Source of the DNA: Ancylostoma caninum
Lineage: Eukaryota > Nematoda > Chromadorea > Rhabditida > Ancylostomatidae
Direction of reading: 5' to 3'
DNA: 64,000 nt
Assembly: GCA_037903475.1 (NCBI GenBank)
Contig: JBAJFG010000074.1
Span: forward strand, 496,001-560,000
The notes beneath the pieces are model-generated. The model saw only the letters and a program-made list of their open reading frames with translations. It searched no databases and was not told where the DNA came from. Every line of letters starts with the position of its first letter. Position 1 is the first letter of the stretch. The position numbers were made by a program, and so were the translations under genes. This document shows positions 20,742-33,900 of the stretch, in pieces.

Positions 20742-21732
20742 ATGTCGAACACCGGTGGCTACGTGGGTGCAGGAGTCTGTCTGGTGGGAGTGGTGTGCGC
20801 CTTGATCGGCATAGGCCAGATCGTCAACGACATCTCGTCCCTTCGCGATGAGGTCAACAACAGCATGGACGAGTTCCGCGTACTTGCTGAAGACACCTGG
20901 GACCGTCTGCTGGTGCTGCAGAGTCCTACCGGCGAATCGCTGAACCCGATGCCCAGCCTATTCCGACCCAAACGTTTCGCCTATCCCGACCAGTGCAACT
21001 GCAAGGAGAGCTCGCAAGGTTGTCCTGCTGGGCCAGCTGGGCCACCTGGACCGCCTGGACCAAGAGGAGAGGAGGGTATGCCTGGTGCGGATGGACGCCC
21101 GGGAACTAATGGAATCATCCTTGCTGTCGTTCACGACGTCCCTGGAGGTTTGTTCATCCCTTAATGCGTGGACACCTCTACGAACTTTTCTTTCGCGTTA
21201 TTAGTATTTTCCAATTTCAGGTTGCATCAAATGCCCACCTGGACCGCCAGGAATCCCCGGAGAGGCAGGAAAGCCAGGAGAACAAGGCTATCCTGGATCC
21301 GTCGGAAAACCCGGACCCACCGGCGCAGACGGCACACCTGGACCCGATGGAGTACCCGGCGACCAGGGACCACCAGGACCACCCGGATTCGACGGAGCCA
21401 CTGGACCCGACGGAATGCCCGGAACCACCTCGTTCCCTGGAGCACCTGGACAGCCTGGAGAGCCCGGATGGACTGGAGAGCCAGGTCTTCCCGGAAAAGC
21501 TGGTGAGCCAGGACTTGACGGAACTCCAGGTATGGTCGGCCCACCTGGACTGCCCGGAAACGCCGGACACGACGCTTTCCCCGGAATGCCTGGAGCGATT
21601 GGACAGCCAGGAAATCCAGGAGAGGACGCCAAGTATTGTAATTGCCCACAGAGACAGGAGAAGCCACCTCAGGACACTCCCGCCATCAATGTCCCGCCTG
21701 CTAATGGTGGCTACAGGAAGAGACGCGTCTAG
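20742..21732 (+). CDS. Nematode cuticle collagen
   Basis: Exons 20742-21147 and 21221-21732 (intron 73 bp, GT..TTTCAG, splitting a Gly codon) give 305 aa. The N-terminus has a hydrophobic segment (about residues 7-27) and the nematode cuticle collagen N-terminal domain, with [16 protein letters not shown] and a following TWDRLL. FRPKR at about residue 75-79 fits the furin-like cleavage site of homology box A. Three small cysteine clusters ([18 protein letters not shown]) surround Gly-X-Y blocks, the longest starting at about residue 139 and interrupted several times. The C-terminus ends in basic RKRRV. These proteins are cleaved, trimerise and are cross-linked in the extracellular cuticle. 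The length is usual for the family. I cannot assign it to a particular col gene. Confidence 0.95.
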
Positions 21733-21869
21733 GAAGGAGGAAGTTTTCCTGACTCTTTTTCCCATTTGTACTATTTCCAAGATAAATATATGTGTGATAT
21801 ATGTGCGCAGCAGTTGCAGGCATGAAAATAACCAAATTCCAAAGAAAAAAGACTAAAAAAGTAGAGGAA

Positions 21870-22140
21870 GAGCGAGTATTTCGCTAAGGCGAGCGCCGCA
21901 CTACATACGCGTTGCGGCAGACCAGCTGGACGCTGTGATTGTCAGACGTTCCCGGTATTGGCGTTTTGCTTGAATTCCTCGGAATGAACACAGAGACACT
22001 AAGAAAAACGGTGGAGAACACGAGAAAAACATTAACACACGCGACGTCCGACACCCACAGCGTTCAGCTGGTGCGCCGCATCGCGCAGGTGCTGCGGCGC
22101 GGCAGCCTAAGTGGGCAGTATTCTGTGGTGCAAGATGAAT
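21870..22140. mobile_element. GC-rich fold-back MITE, family G, copy 1
   Basis: The left part has GCGTTGCGGCAGACCAGCTG and GACGCTGTGATTGT. The right part has CAGCTGGTGCGCCGC, GCTGCGGCGCGGCAG and TTCTGTGGTGCAAG. The same blocks in the same order form an inverted pair at 52562-52835 inside the tyrosinase gene. The ORF across it (21939-22205, 88 codons) has no domain and is explained by the element. It sits about 140 bp after the collagen stop codon. Confidence 0.55.
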
Positions 22141-24208
22141 TCACCGCACTGTATGTTGCTTCCTTGGGATGCAACCCATGTTGTATACTAGATGGGACTC
22201 GATAGGAATTAATCACATCAAGTAGAACTAAAGCGCCAAATTAAAGCATTGTGCACGCGTTGCAATTGCTGGGTCATGTGAAATTCCACTGTTTTCGTTC
22301 TCGTCCTGGTGAGAGATTTTTTACCGGAAAAACAAACTTGTTGCATGGGAAAAGAGAAGGAAAAAATTCCATCATCAGAAGAATTGGCATGATTCGTGAC
22401 ACACGCTCGTATTGCCTTTTTTGCCGAATTTTTTGGTGTTGCCCAAGGAAGTGATTTTGAAGGGGAAAGGAATAGGAGATTCAGTGGTACTCTGAGGATA
22501 ACGACCATAAAATTCATTACTTATGAAATCCGACACCTCCTACTGGAGGGTGGCGGTCATGAAGACCGATAAGTCGTGACATCTGCCAGCTGCACAGTGC
22601 AGCCCATACAAAGGTTGCCCCGCCCACCTTGCGTTATTTGCATGCTTGACTACCCTGTTCGAAGGACCGAAGACTTTATTCGGCTCGGGGCTTTGCAAAA
22701 TGTGGAATTCCTAGGTCTGCAAACAAAGGAGAAACACCGTGCAGTATACCTAGGTCATATTTTAAAGAAAATTAACTGACTAGAGGCGGGGCTACAATTG
22801 CAAGAGATATTGACAGACAGGTTCATGATAGCCAACTATTACCAGCTATCGTTCTTCCTGGTATACACCCGGTCGTCCAGTAGACCTAATATAAGGCAGT
22901 TGGGCGGCGCCTACTCTGAGGGAGGATGGCGGCTCTCTTTGTGTGCGAAAAGCAGTCGTGGGATAAACTTTTGGTGTTGGGAATGCAGTCAAATTCATAT
23001 TTTCCGATATCCATACATGAATGATATTTCGAAAATAATTAAGGCCCTGGAAATCAAATGTTGCACTGAAAAACGACCGTTAGCAACACTCGAGAGAAAG
23101 GTTTAAAAAAAGCAGATTAGAGGTTACCAAGAAAGTAAGCTAAAAATACGAAAAATAGATCCTATAGTGAAGAAAAAGGGTGCTCACATGTGCTGCGGGA
23201 CCCCACGTCAAAAAGCGTAATACGCTAACACCTCCCAGGGGGCGTGTCGTCACGTGGCAAGGAGCAGGTAGAACGCAGGACATGAGGGGCAGAACGCAGT
23301 TTGAACGACACCACAGTTAATCGGGCAGCAACTAGCCCCCTCAATGCAGCCGATGCACGAGGTATGCTGCTCGCAGCAGTCGGAATGCAGCAGTTCTTCC
23401 TCACGCAGCAATGTCTGCCTTACATTTCTTGCACCAGAAGGCCTGCCTTGCACGAACGCAGTTGTCTTGCAATGTTCCAGCTCACAAAAGCCGCGGTTTA
23501 CTCGCACAAGCGCGTGTGACTTCTGCGTGGTGGGACCCATGAGTGTCAGTGGAAGGCGATAAAAAGCACGTGAAATACCATATCGATTTCGCGGGTGTCT
23601 CATGTCTGATGTCATTCCACTGCTGCATATGAGTTCTATGTAGGACCCTTAGAACCCCAAAAACTTAACAAAATTTCAAACTTGAGTATTTGCGCGGGTG
23701 CTAGTACCTTTAAACTTCATTGCTGCCACAATACCTTGTTTTTCCAGCCTTGGTAGGGAAAACAAATGATAAAAATGCTAAATCGCTCTTGCCTAGGAGT
23801 TGTTGAGCTCAATGAAGTTGCAACATCCCCATTGGTAACCAGTCAATTGTAGTTGCAATGCAAATGAAATCAACATCGACATCGGGAAGGATTACTTTTG
23901 TTTATATTATAAAAGCATACCCTCATCTAGGGAGATTCGTAGTGTTCCACTTTTTGGAAAACAAAAAGTGCACTGCTATTCAGTTCATTATATGTACCTG
24001 GAGAAAAGTTACATGAATTTTCTCAAGAAAATGCAGGATGACAAGAAATTTTTTAGCGAAGCATCATTTTTCATCCAATCCTTCATCAATTCCTATGGAG
24101 TGACCGGAAAAATATTTGTTTCAGGATGGAGATGAAATGGTTTTCATTTTTCTTTCGCGGTTTCAACTTTTGCGTTTTCCTTTACATAACTTTCGCTCAT
24201 TGGATAGC
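22141..24208. other. No recognisable gene
   Basis: Open frames on both strands at 23250-23615 are cysteine-rich, but the cysteines come from overlapping TGC/GCA repeats read on both strands. I see no signal peptide or splice structure, and no transposon ends. Confidence 0.35.
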
Positions 24209-24424
24209 AGTGCCGGACGCAGGAGTTGCTAGCCACGGGGTTAGGCAAGGGGGGGGGAGGGTAAAGTGAGGAAAAAGTGGCAGCTTCGTCGTGGATCCAG
24301 ATAGAATAATAGAATTATTAGAAAATATTAACTTCAATAATAAATACATAATTATTAATGAATATCTTGAAAATAATATTAAAACTAAACAATAGGAATA
24401 GTTCTAAACGATATTTTTATCTAC
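24209..24424 (-). mobile_element. hAT-type MITE, partial copy, inverted
   Basis: It starts CAGTGCCGGACGCA at 24210, close to the TIR of the element at 24433, and its interior aligns with the reverse complement of that element (GGAAAAAGTGG, then AATAATAGAATTATTAGAAA). The other TIR is missing. The two copies lie head to tail in opposite orientation with only a few bases between them. Confidence 0.6.
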
Positions 24425-24432
24425 CTTATAAG

Positions 24433-24642
24433 CAGTGGCGGACGCAATGAAAATCTTGTATTAGTTTATTTTTAATTGTTTATTTTCACTATTATTTTTA
24501 ATTTAATTTTTGATTATTTATTTACTATCATAACTAATATTTTTATTAATTTTATTTTTCGTCTGGGGCTCCAAAACGGCGGAGACCCCACTTTTTTCCC
24601 ACGCCCCCCCCCCCTCCCGCCCATTTTCTGCGTCCGCCACTG
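24433..24642 (+). mobile_element. hAT-type MITE with perfect 14-bp TIRs
   Basis: CAGTGGCGGACGCA (24433-24446) and its exact reverse complement (24629-24642) bound a 210-bp AT-rich element. The 8-bp CTTATAAG is present on both sides (24425-24432 and 24643-24650), as expected for a hAT target duplication (T at position 2 and A at position 7). It is noncoding. A related copy lies at 50967. Confidence 0.85.
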
Positions 24643-24650
24643 CTTATAAG

Positions 24651-27245
24651 ATAATTTCAAAAATTCGGCGTGGTAGGAGGAGTAGGCTCTTGGCTTGCAT
24701 CCATCACTTTTGGATATGAGTTTTCTGTCCTAAAGACTCTATAGCAGGCTATTTGTGACACATTTGTGATCGACTAATTCTGCAGAAGTGGTAATTTGTT
24801 CATCAATCTGATTTGAATCACTAATGCCACCTAACTTTCTTCTTCACTAGTTTCATTTGTACACGGGGGAGGGAGAGCGAGAATAGGAGAGAAAGAGAAG
24901 TGAATTAAATTTTCTTCAATAGTGCTGGATTCAAACTAGTTTTTTGGACTAGAAATTCACCACGGGATAGCTTAGAAAACATTTAATGCAGACATTCGGT
25001 GCCGCTAACTGCACTAACACCAATTTCCCAGTAAAATAGCGAAAAACACAGTTTTTGACAACGTTTTTAGGTGGTCTCTACCACTGTCTTTCCATTTCGA
25101 ACACGATTTCGAGCGTAGCATTTAAAATCAGCCAATAGATAAAGCCTAGGGACGAGGCTATTCCAAGAACTGCAAGGACCAGATATTCCAGCCCTACCTT
25201 TAGCGAGTCACTGTTGGCCCATACCGGTGCCTAGTTACGGTCCTTCAAAGCCACTGTGTAGCGTTTTAGACTACGGAGTGGCTGAAAAGTTTTGACCAGC
25301 GCAAAAACGCTGCATTTTCAAAAATATTTTAATAAATATATGATGATCTCACCCTCGCTACTTTTTTTCTTCTCTATTATCCTCTCTTCCACAGCCATGA
25401 TCTGGATGAACTGCGGTTGCTCGTAGTATTAACCTACTAAGCTGGTATCCGGAGCCCTGAACAACTCCTAACCTCATCTAGAACCCCTTCACTAGTCTGA
25501 AGATGTTTGGATTAGCAGTGAATAGATAAGAACCCACTGATGACAACTGCACTATTGGTTTGGGCTTTTTGGATGAATCGTTTTGCCAGGTCCTGTCCCT
25601 ATAATTTTGAAACATTGTGAAACACTGGGTTTTCTATCTCTGGGTTTTCTATCTTTCTCTATAAAATTTTTAACCATCGATGATGTTAATGAAGAATAAG
25701 TCTCCAGAGGTTATTTCATGAAAAGATCAGAGCGATTGGTCCACGGTGAAGCTCGTTAGAGCAAAAATTTGGGTGTCTTTATAATTATGAAACGCACTGT
25801 TGCTCACTTGCACTGTTGCTCACGTGCAATCATTCAATTTAATTACATTTTTTCTAATTTTCTACTGGATTTTTCTTCTTCTCCAGTTCTCCCATTCCGT
25901 TGTTATATGTTGGTCCAATAAATAAGTAAACAAAATGAATAAATAAAACTGAAATTGTTGGAAGGAATTTTCTGAATCGATAGAATAAAAACATTCCAAA
26001 TAACATTACATGAATGAGTTGCTCAAAATGCGCACAATCAGCCTTCGTACAAGCTTCAAACGAACGGTCGCAGAGATGGCTGTGCTCCGCAGGTTACCCT
26101 AACCCAATACCTTCCTATCTCTTCAGGCTGAGATTGTCTAAAAAAGGGAATTTGTCGCTCTTTAACTTTCCGATGAAAAAGCCCTAAACAAAGCAGTCGA
26201 GAGGGTAACGACCGGGACTGTTCCGAAGCCTCTTTTCCTTCGTTAAAGAAAACCCAGCTATGTATGTAGGCGGCCAAGAAAGTCAATGTCGATTTTCTTC
26301 ATGTGCAGGGACCCAGTCGTGCTGAAAAATCTTACTAAAGTTATTTCTCTTCTGGGGGACCGTAATTCTAGCCATTGCTTTCCCACTGTATAATTCAACA
26401 TCAGATAAACATTAATTTCAAACAACGCGCCAATACTTTTCAGCCGCCCTGTATTCCGATATCCAATGACTTGTTGTTGCACTATTTTCTAGTGGAAAAG
26501 TTACTCGAAAGCAGACTGGGCGAAAATTCGCGAAATTGTGCTCTGCCCTATCACATAATATCTGCTCTCGTGGTAAAACGCTAGTACTACATATTTAAAG
26601 GAGCATTCATTGTACTTCAAGAATTCTCTGAACTGTATGCCTGTCTTCGAAAATTTTGTGGATTCCTCAGGAGAAACTGTCACAGCAACCGGTATTTCTT
26701 GAAATCTGTTTCAAGACTACGCGCTCCAGAGGTAAACTGTGAAACCGTGTTTTAATTCAAAAAAAAATTTTGAAACTTTTTCTTTCCACCAGAGAAAAAA
26801 AATATGACAAAGCCGTGCATTCCGGGTGCAGAAATAATCGAGAAAATGTACAAAAACATATTGACCATGTTAATTTGTTGTCCGCAAATTTATTCTCACT
26901 TTATTTGGACCTGCACGCTAATAAATTTTCCTTTGCTTTCAACTCCACTACGGATCAGTTCTTTCATTCACTAATGATTCATGACTTTTTTTGCGAAAAA
27001 TCAACCAACAAACAGATAGAGTAGAGCTAAATCTCTTCGGAGCCACATTCCCGCTAATTTCTAGGAATCCTGTTTAATTTTGGCTGGCTTCCAAGTATAG
27101 TTAGGACGGAATAATACATTAGACACCTATCGATTTATTCAAAATTCGAAAATTCGATTTCGAATAAGTGGTCTATAGTTTGCGGGAATGATAGGGCAGG
27201 CATTTGGGTCATTCTTTTCTTTGGACATTTGAATTCTTTCGATCT
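24651..27245. other. No recognisable gene
   Basis: About 2.6 kb of AT-rich sequence with frames of 84 codons or fewer. No conserved domain, RNA gene or inverted terminus was found. Confidence 0.4.
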
Positions 27246-27249
27246 AATC

Positions 27250-27396
27250 TTGAATGAATGAATGGGTGAATGAATGAATGAATGAATGAATGAATGAATG
27301 AATGAATGAGTGGATGAATGAATGAATGGATGAATGAATGAATGAATGAATGAATGAATGAATGAATGGATGGATGAATGAGTGAATGAATGGATG
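27250..27396 (+). repeat. (AATG)n microsatellite
   Basis: Long run of AATG with occasional GATG and GTGA interruptions. The minus-strand frame over it (repeated HSFI) is an artefact of the repeat. Confidence 0.95.
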
Positions 27397-27907
27397 AAAT
27401 GAGTTATTCGATTTTTTCCTCGGTTCTAAATGTATTTTCAAGTATCAAAGGTGCAGATAGCCCACAGGAGAACCACAGAGAGAGAGTTCACGCTGTCAGA
27501 TGGCTTATTCTGTGCATTGGGTAACTTCATCGCCTTATTTCTCATGGCCAAATTTCTAAGAATTCCACCTAAGCGTTTTTTTGCGTGTCTACCTATGTGG
27601 GGGTTATACGTTATCAGGTGGCCCTGTCCTGGCCAACTGTAGTCCTGAAGTGTCTCCCCGAGGCATCTGGCGTCTTTTTGATGATGACCCATGGTGTGGT
27701 ATCATCGTCGGGCTTGATACCACTCGACATTCGGCGTCTGGTGCGCGCCGCATGTCCTCAAGTACGACGCCGAGCCGCGCGTCTGCCGCGGTGGGCGTGG
27801 CCAGCGGGGCCGCGGTGGGCGTGGCCTCCGCCGCAGCTTCTTTTGCTCGTCGTCGCTACAAGTTTGGCTGCAGCTGTGCACACTAGCACACGTTCTCACA
27901 CCAAGCA
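27397..27907. other. 5' flank of the M1-like gene
   Basis: GC-rich from about 27720, with open frames in several phases (up to 112 codons) but no domain. This is probably the promoter and 5' UTR region of the gene starting at 27908; I saw no clear TATA box. Confidence 0.35.
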
Positions 27908-30900
27908 ATGTCAGATAGTGTGAAAAAGCCGAAGTCGTCGCTGTTGCTGTACCTGTTGGTCGTCGTCAGTGTGCTGGTGCTGCTATGTGCCGCCACGATA
28001 CTGTATCTGGTCGCTGGTAGCCGAACACTAACCGAGCAACCGCAGAACGCCACCAGTTCACAGTTATTCCTCGTACCAGATTCGACTCCTGCGACTTTTA
28101 GCAGTTCAGCTATCCCTCCTAGGCCAACTAGGCCAATTCCAGCCAGGACCACCACCACCACCGCAGCAGCAGCAGCAGTACCTGCACCACTGCCATCTCC
28201 TACGAGCAGGACAACTACCACAAGTGAGTCGCCTATTTTTGCATTCCATTTATCTTCTCAGCACAAAGCCGCATATCGAGTGATGGTGGTGTAATGTTAG
28301 TTCTGTGCGATAAATGGCCGCTCTGAGGTGAATACGCTGTGTGTCGTCAGCTGATTTTTTATAGATGCCCCTGCGACAACTGTCACTACCAGTACCTCGA
28401 CGACAACTACCACAGCTACAACAGAAGCTCTACTCGAGTACACAACAACAACTACTCCTTCGACGTCGGAGAGTACAGAAGTGACCAGCCCTGAGCCCGA
28501 AGAACATGCGGCCCAGGAGATCACCAGTGGGTCCCACACGGATGCGAACGCGCAGGTACGGTAGGAAATTTGAGCTAATCGTGTGGTTTGAGGTTTTGTT
28601 ACGCAAAAAGTGTCATCTATTCACAGGTGGTTGACAAATGCTCGGCGGTCGTCGCACAACGCGTCACCTGCCCGAAAACGAGGGACGATGTGATGTGAGT
28701 GTCATATTTTTGCTCTGACCACTAGTTGATGTTAGTGTAAACTTAGGAGCTGCAAGTGATTTTTTTCTAGCGAAATAGGAGAAGAAACGTGGAAAAATCG
28801 AGCTACAGCTAATGTTCGCTCATTTTTTGTTGGTTTAAAAAATTCCACTAAGTTCTTGGGTTACCTGTAAATAAATCTATTAGGACAAATGCATCAAACT
28901 ATCTGAAATCCGGTGAACGTTGACATTTGGACAGGTTCAGCTTTGATCCTGCTCTTATGTTAATAGTTATAAGTCACATTCATATGTGCTTCTCACGCCA
29001 CTTCATTTCGTCCCCTGCCGCTAATGCCGTTCATACTCGCTTGCAGAATTCAAAAATTTGTTATTATTGTGTCCTCGACCTTATTTTTCATTTATTTCTG
29101 GCAATAATTTACTCTCGTGATAGTTTAAATATGGCTGTTTGCCCTCGCATGGTATCGCTCATTCTCGCCCTCACCTCCCCATCCCCTTGCCCCCCCCCCC
29201 CGACCCTTTCCAACATCTCTGCTACTAGAAATCTACTGATTCTTTAAAACTTTATGCTTTCATTCATTCATTCATTCGTTCATTCATTCATTCGTTCATT
29301 CATTCATTCATTCATTCACTCATTCATTCATTCATTCATTCATCCATTCACTCATTCACTCATCCTGCTCATTTATTCATTCACCCCTTCTTCTTTGCCT
29401 TCTGCATTCCTTTTCTACTTTTTTTTTCTCCGTGCCTCTCTCTCTCTCTATCCACCTCTCTACTTCCTTCGCTTTCCTTCTTTCCGTTTCCTCCTATGTA
29501 TCCTTTCTTCTGTTCTTCTCTCCTTGTTTATTTCTCTTTTTTTTCAAGTTTTCTGTTTCTTCCCCTCTGTTTTGCTTCCTCTCCTTCGCTTTTTCATTCC
29601 CTCCCTTTCTTCTTTTTTTCTTTGTTTCCTTCTTCCTTTCTATTTCTCCCCCACTCTCAATTCAACGGGAGCTCAAATGAGTAGATAATCCACTTATATA
29701 ATTTGATATCTGATACTGTAGATTACTACTGCGCTCGTTTATACTCCCTCATATTTGTCGCTTAGTGTCGCTTCACGTATGAGTACCATTCGTTGTTCAA
29801 TTTCTCTTAGTTACAGCTCAGTCTCGCTCGCCTTTCGACATTTGCTGTCCCAGAGACAGTCGCTCCATTCAGATTGAATTACCAAATTCTTGCCGTAAAA
29901 TCCGCAACTCCGGGTGTAGCCACGGACTTTTATAGTTTATTGTGGCCCGAAATACGTCGTGTCCGGTGTATTGCGTACGTATCAGATGTCATCGTTGGTT
30001 ATCGAAATCATATGTCATCTGTGTCGACATGTGTAGTGAGTGTCGTAAAGAGCGGAGAAGATGGGAGTGGAGGGGTGGGGATCCCGGCAATCTCCCCCCC
30101 CCCCGAAGGGCTTCCGCCACATCTGGCTAGGGTAATATTAGTGTTTGTAAATGGTGGGACGCCGTAGGTGATCAGGCGAGTCGCGGAAATTACGCTGCAG
30201 TAGTGCTGGCAAAAAAACTGGGTGACCACCGGGGTCATTAATGTGGAATGGGATTTCGATGTGGCAGTTGCTCACCAGTAGTGCTAGTGGACGAGTTTTC
30301 GCGGCGCACTGGTCACTCCGTTTGAACCAGCGTTCAAAGTCATAAAAGTGAAGTGTTTCGTTGCTCCGAGAAGCATTGCACAAAAACAACGAGTGGGCAT
30401 GGCCAATATTGTGCAACTTTTTTAAAATTTCATTCCTCGTTCGTCTTTTTTTCACTAATTCGTTAACTAGTGGTGAAAAATTATGTAATAGTCTCAGATT
30501 TTGTTAACTTCCAATAAAACTCGCTCGATCAGCCATGCTCCGACATTTCGACACTGCATGCCTATGATTGGTTGGCCACGCCCGCTAGCTCTCGCTAGCC
30601 TTCTGATTGGTTGACAACGCCATTGAACTGATCATGAAGAAATTCGTAGTGTGAGAAAGTTTATTTGCGGCGATCAAAAAGAAAATAATGCTCATATGTA
30701 CCATTTGTTCTTCACTTTCGGGATATTCTGCCATTGTGCTGCATTTGCGCTGATATTATGCTGCTAACTTGAACATGAGAAATCATCGAATATTTCGTTA
30801 TGAACCTGTTAAACAACTGAACTCCTGCAAGAAAATGCGAATGTCTTCCCATCTGTGTCCTGGATCAGTCTATAAATGGGAGTGTGTAAAATGCAGGATG

Positions 30901-33900
30901 TGCTGCAATTGTGTTGTGGTTGTGCTGATATTGTGTTGCTGAGAATCGACGTGTATTTGCAGAATTTCCAAGTTTCTTTTGCATTTCTAGTGGTAACATA
31001 AAAAAACGACTTTTTTGTTGAAAGAATCAACTTTCTCGCATTTTTTCTTTTCCACAGAATTACTGTTTCAATCCTGATATGAATACTGCAGGATATCCTG
31101 CTATTCTGTTGCTAGCATGATCACACTTCTATTTACGGGATGTACTTCGGCAGTAATTACAGTATAGGAACACTAAGAGCAAACATTTTTTGATAAAATC
31201 TTATTTTCAGTGCACTCTCACCGTCTGCGCTCTCTCCACTCCACTACTCTCTCAACCTGTCCATTGAAACGGTGATGCCCACAGTGCTCAACGGTGATGT
31301 GCAGATATTCATCAGAGCAAATGAGGCGGGGAAACAGGTAGGTATACTGTGGGGGGGTACTGTAATGGAGATTTTCATGTACGTCACTCCAGATTACGCT
31401 CGATGTGGACAACGAACTTCGCCATGTTGAGGACATTCACGTGGTGAACTGTGACACTGGTGGGTTCCTTGTGTACTAGGCACCGAATCTTTGGCCGTGG
31501 TGGTCTATGTGGCAGAATTTTGAGCATCGATGGTGCGATGTAATTTGTCATTGTCCTGGATTTCGTGATCTGCGGTTGTCCAGCCGGCTGTCATGTCGCT
31601 GCTGGTGGACGAGAAAATTTGTTGCTGGCCGCTGTAAAACACGGGTGGATCAGCAGCGGCAGCGGACCGATCGGGGTTTTTCACCACCCGCCTACAACAA
31701 CCCATCATTCCTGCTAAGATAAACAAAGCTCAACGCTTCAAGGCACATAGATCACCTGCAGATAGCGAGCAAAAAGTAGTGGGGAGCTATGTATCGATTC
31801 CTGTAAGAGACGAAGAGCATTGCAATATTGTGTTTTAAAGTGATGGATAAGTAACAACCACCTACATTTTTAAAGTAAGCAAGCGTGGGTGATATCCAGG
31901 TAGATAAGAAACACCGAAATATGAGGAAAAGCTTGCTGAAAAAGGAAAACAATCCAAGAAATAGATGATAACGACAAGCTACCCATGTCTAACCGACAAT
32001 GCACTTATTACCACTTATCCACAGTTTCAAATTTTTCGAGGAGGTATCCTTGAGATTTTCCACTCACACCCACAAGGGTAGTTCATCCCTCTTCTCTTCT
32101 CTCCGCTTTACCCCCTGAACTGAGAGCGAACACATTAGTAGACATGGACCAGATGGCTGAAGTCTCCTGGCCGAGATCATTGGATTCATTATTTAAATTT
32201 ATTATTACATATTATCCATCATTATGATCATTACCCAGCGTGCACCATCGGGACTACCCATGGTAAAAGTGTCGACGTACCTAAATTTACCGCTTGTCTG
32301 GCACTCATCGCCATTACCCACCCTTAAAGGGCGTCTTTTTGCTATTGTTCTTTTACTTTTACTGCGGTAACACTATTCTTTTCTGTTGCTGGAATTTTCT
32401 GAGAAGTCCTGCGATTTTTATCAATTTCTTGGCTCAGGCATCATTGGAAGGATGGGTAATTTTGTACCCTTGAGGATGATTGCGGGTAGTCTCTTACCCA
32501 TGTGGTATGATTATTTGTGAGTAGCAGCTGGGTATAGACAGCGCCACGAAGCATGTTGATTGGCGCCAGATGAATGGTGAATTTGGATACGTACGTGCAC
32601 ACATTCACTATGAGTAACCTCAATGATGCATCCAGGTCCCAATGTGAATCTAATGTTTCCTGCGGTTGTCCCGCTGCTTTTATTTTCATTCTCATTTTCA
32701 TTTGGTACGTCTCACAACTTGCTAAAACGAGGGAAAAATAAAGATTATAAAAATAAAGATTACAATCTCCAACTGCAATCAGAATGGACCAAATTGACAT
32801 ACAAATTGAATCTTAGGCCTTCTTAGGCCCTTATTAGGCCTTCACATCTTAACCATGATAATGTTGAGCACATTTAATGCTTAGATAACTCCTAGTTACG
32901 AGAATTGAGAGTTCAATACTTTTAGCCGATGAGATTGACGCAGAACATACCATTTTAGGAATTTTTAAAGGAATTTTACCATTTCTATTAAATTTTGGAC
33001 TAGTCAGTACTCAGCAATAATTAAATATTTAAGGCTTTTCTCTTGTTCCTCACGATCTTCACCCCTCAGGCCCTCCCCTCTTTCCTCAGCTATGCTATAG
33101 TTCACCTTGGAACAGCAAAGAAGTGCCGACCAAAGGTGGCAAGGACGGACGGCTCGCGTTTCACCGGTCCGCGCCTGGCTGGTGCTGAGTCACCGCGAGC
33201 CGACAGCTGCTGGCCTGCACCTCGCGTGCTCTCGCGCGCCTTCTGTTTACAATACCATATTTCAAGGGATAAAAGGAGGTCATTTGTCGGGAGTACGGCG
33301 ACATTCCCTGAATTCCTTCTGGATGGCAGGACGAATTGACTGGAAAGCACTTCCATGTGCTCATTTTTCGCATACTTTTCGTTTTTTAATGGGACCATCT
33401 CAATTTTCTTAAAGCTGGACACCCCGACGAAGAGCGGTGGGGGGGGGGCAGGGGTAATGGTGTTCCTGCTGGGTGACTCACCCAGAACTTGGACCTTTAA
33501 GCATGTGGTCATCTAGCTATCAACGGGTTTTACGACATGTGTGCAAAGTCATCGTCGGTGTGCTTCTGAAACTAGGGGGTGTGGCTTACTATAGCCCCGT
33601 AATAATTTTTGGTTTTTTGATCTTTGATTGGGCAGCACTGCCAGCCACCAATTAAAACATTACAGCTAATATAAGCCACATGTCGGGAAAAGATCAGTAC
33701 CAATCAATACCTGTGAACTTTACAGGAGCGACATTGTGTGTGGCAAAGACGGTGTTCGATCAACGAGAGCAGCACCTCTCAATAATCCTCTACGACATTG
33801 TGGAAGCGGTGAGTTTTACGCAAATTTGCGGTATTTTCACGGCCAGGGTTAGACGCTTCTAGTCTTGAAGAGACCTCAGACGACAAAAGAAGCGCATAGG

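Noticed and set aside
21217..21780. Long minus-strand open frames (187, 146 and 114 codons)
   Set aside because: They lie opposite the Gly-X-Y exon of the collagen; its GGA/CCX codon pattern keeps other frames open.
23250..23615. Small secreted cysteine-rich gene
   Set aside because: Cysteines appear on both strands from TGC/GCA repeats; no signal peptide, stop/start logic or splice sites support it.
29254..29688. 144-codon open frame
   Set aside because: It is a translation of the ATTC microsatellite and pyrimidine tract.
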